The notes below the pieces were generated by a model. It did no database searches, was not told the origin of the DNA, and worked only from the letters and a program-made list of their open reading frames with translations. 64,000 nt of DNA from Phycisphaeraceae bacterium (GTDB taxonomy: Bacteria > Planctomycetota > Phycisphaerae > Phycisphaerales > UBA1924): the NCBI GenBank assembly GCA_023898685.1, contig CP060234.1, positions 62,001 to 126,000 of the forward strand, written 5' to 3'. The position numbers and the translations under genes are program-made. Positions within the stretch are counted from its first letter, which is position 1. Each line of letters starts with the position of its first letter. Positions 63,838 through 64,000 of this stretch are shown here, piece after piece.

Positions 63838-64000
63838 CCGCCCCAGCACCCTGTGCTGCGCGAAGAACCCCACCGCCCCCACCGCCACGATCGCCGCGCC
63901 CACGACGAACACCCACGCCCCTTCCGCCGGGCCCGCCTCGGCGAACCAGCGGTAGAGCGGCACCCCCACGAACGGCGCCAGCAGCCCCCTGATCCCCGTC
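63817..64000 (-). CDS. C-terminal end of a membrane transporter (MFS-like), partial
   Basis: The last 60 codons of a minus-strand gene that runs off the window. They read GIRGLLAPFVGVPLYRWFAEAG then AWVFVVGAAIVAVGAVGFF and a short tail ending HRVLGRRVTSNQ. Two membrane helices separated by a short polar loop fit the last helices of a major-facilitator-type carrier. The stop codon lies inside the repeat at 63817-63837, so the last six residues (RVTSNQ) are repeat-derived. Which solute it moves cannot be judged from this piece. Confidence 0.5.
   Translation of the reverse strand, partial: TGIRGLLAPFVGVPLYRWFAEAGPAEGAWVFVVGAAIVAVGAVGFFAQHRVLGRRVTSNQ

Noticed and set aside
1..64000. tRNA, rRNA, tmRNA, RNase P or riboswitch genes
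   Set aside because: Read for typical arms and conserved cores on both strands and found none; a covariance search would be needed to exclude divergent ones.

Overview
The window is chromosomal DNA of a high-GC bacterium, very probably a planctomycete of the Phycisphaerae/Phycisphaerales type. Four things point there. Three secreted proteins end in a double dockerin-like module finishing in GCP. Four giant prepilin-like proteins carry the FTLIELLVVIAIIALLIGIL leader. There are PEP-CTERM-like tails (VPAPAG..., VPGP...). Many families of long imperfect palindromes lie between genes. No rRNA or tRNA gene, CRISPR array or complete prophage was recognised. This taxonomic placement is inference from protein and repeat style; no marker gene is present.

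Layout. 0-7 kb: PlsC-type acyltransferase, a 985-residue FG-GAP/dockerin secreted protein, a Ser/Thr kinase with TPR-like tail. 7-11.7 kb: a small winged-helix-like protein, then a SucD-like / citryl-CoA-lyase-like / GNAT operon, an HD-domain protein and a probable Imm11-type protein. 12-19 kb: fatty-acid desaturase, an isolated ATP synthase epsilon gene, an alpha/beta hydrolase, an ABC exporter pair, two tandem paralogous one-TM microproteins and a methyltransferase interrupted in frame by a repeat. 19-31.8 kb: secreted dockerin protein, aldehyde dehydrogenase, asparagine synthetase (also carrying an in-frame repeat), amidase, double-receiver regulator, YggS, peroxiredoxin, prepilin-like protein, RidA, a CpcT/CpeT-FKBP fusion and a DnaJ-like chaperone. 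31.9-37.8 kb: polyprenyl-phosphate sugar transferase followed by three tandem paralogous prepilin-like proteins and a second copy of the small winged-helix-like gene. 37.9-42.4 kb: transaldolase, threonine aldolase, IscX, a tiny RTX-repeat protein and ComM/YifB.

42.4-52.6 kb is the most rearranged stretch. The last 312 bp of comM recur 1.2 kb downstream around a low-GC gene for an exported protein. An IS5-type element with broken reading frames sits directly upstream of an HAF-repeat/dockerin gene, and an IS110-family element (a family that uses a guide 'bridge' RNA) sits at 51.6 kb. Between them lie a Tat-exported flavin amine oxidase, a spondin-domain protein and an M1 metallopeptidase lipoprotein.

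52.6-64 kb: pgsA and pgpA (phosphatidylglycerol synthesis) separated by two long palindromes, then a divergent nuoJKLMN block (membrane arm of complex I without nuoA-I), a membrane protein, the bifunctional chorismate mutase/prephenate dehydratase gene and the end of a transporter gene.

Two genome-wide themes cut across the genes. First, many genes (4131, 20017, 21507, 26345, 30908, 39797, 40862, probably 54057) have no Shine-Dalgarno sequence but a TAnnnT box exactly 6-7 bases before the start codon, suggesting leaderless transcription. Second, at least seven palindromic repeat families occupy the gaps, and two copies have entered coding sequence in frame.
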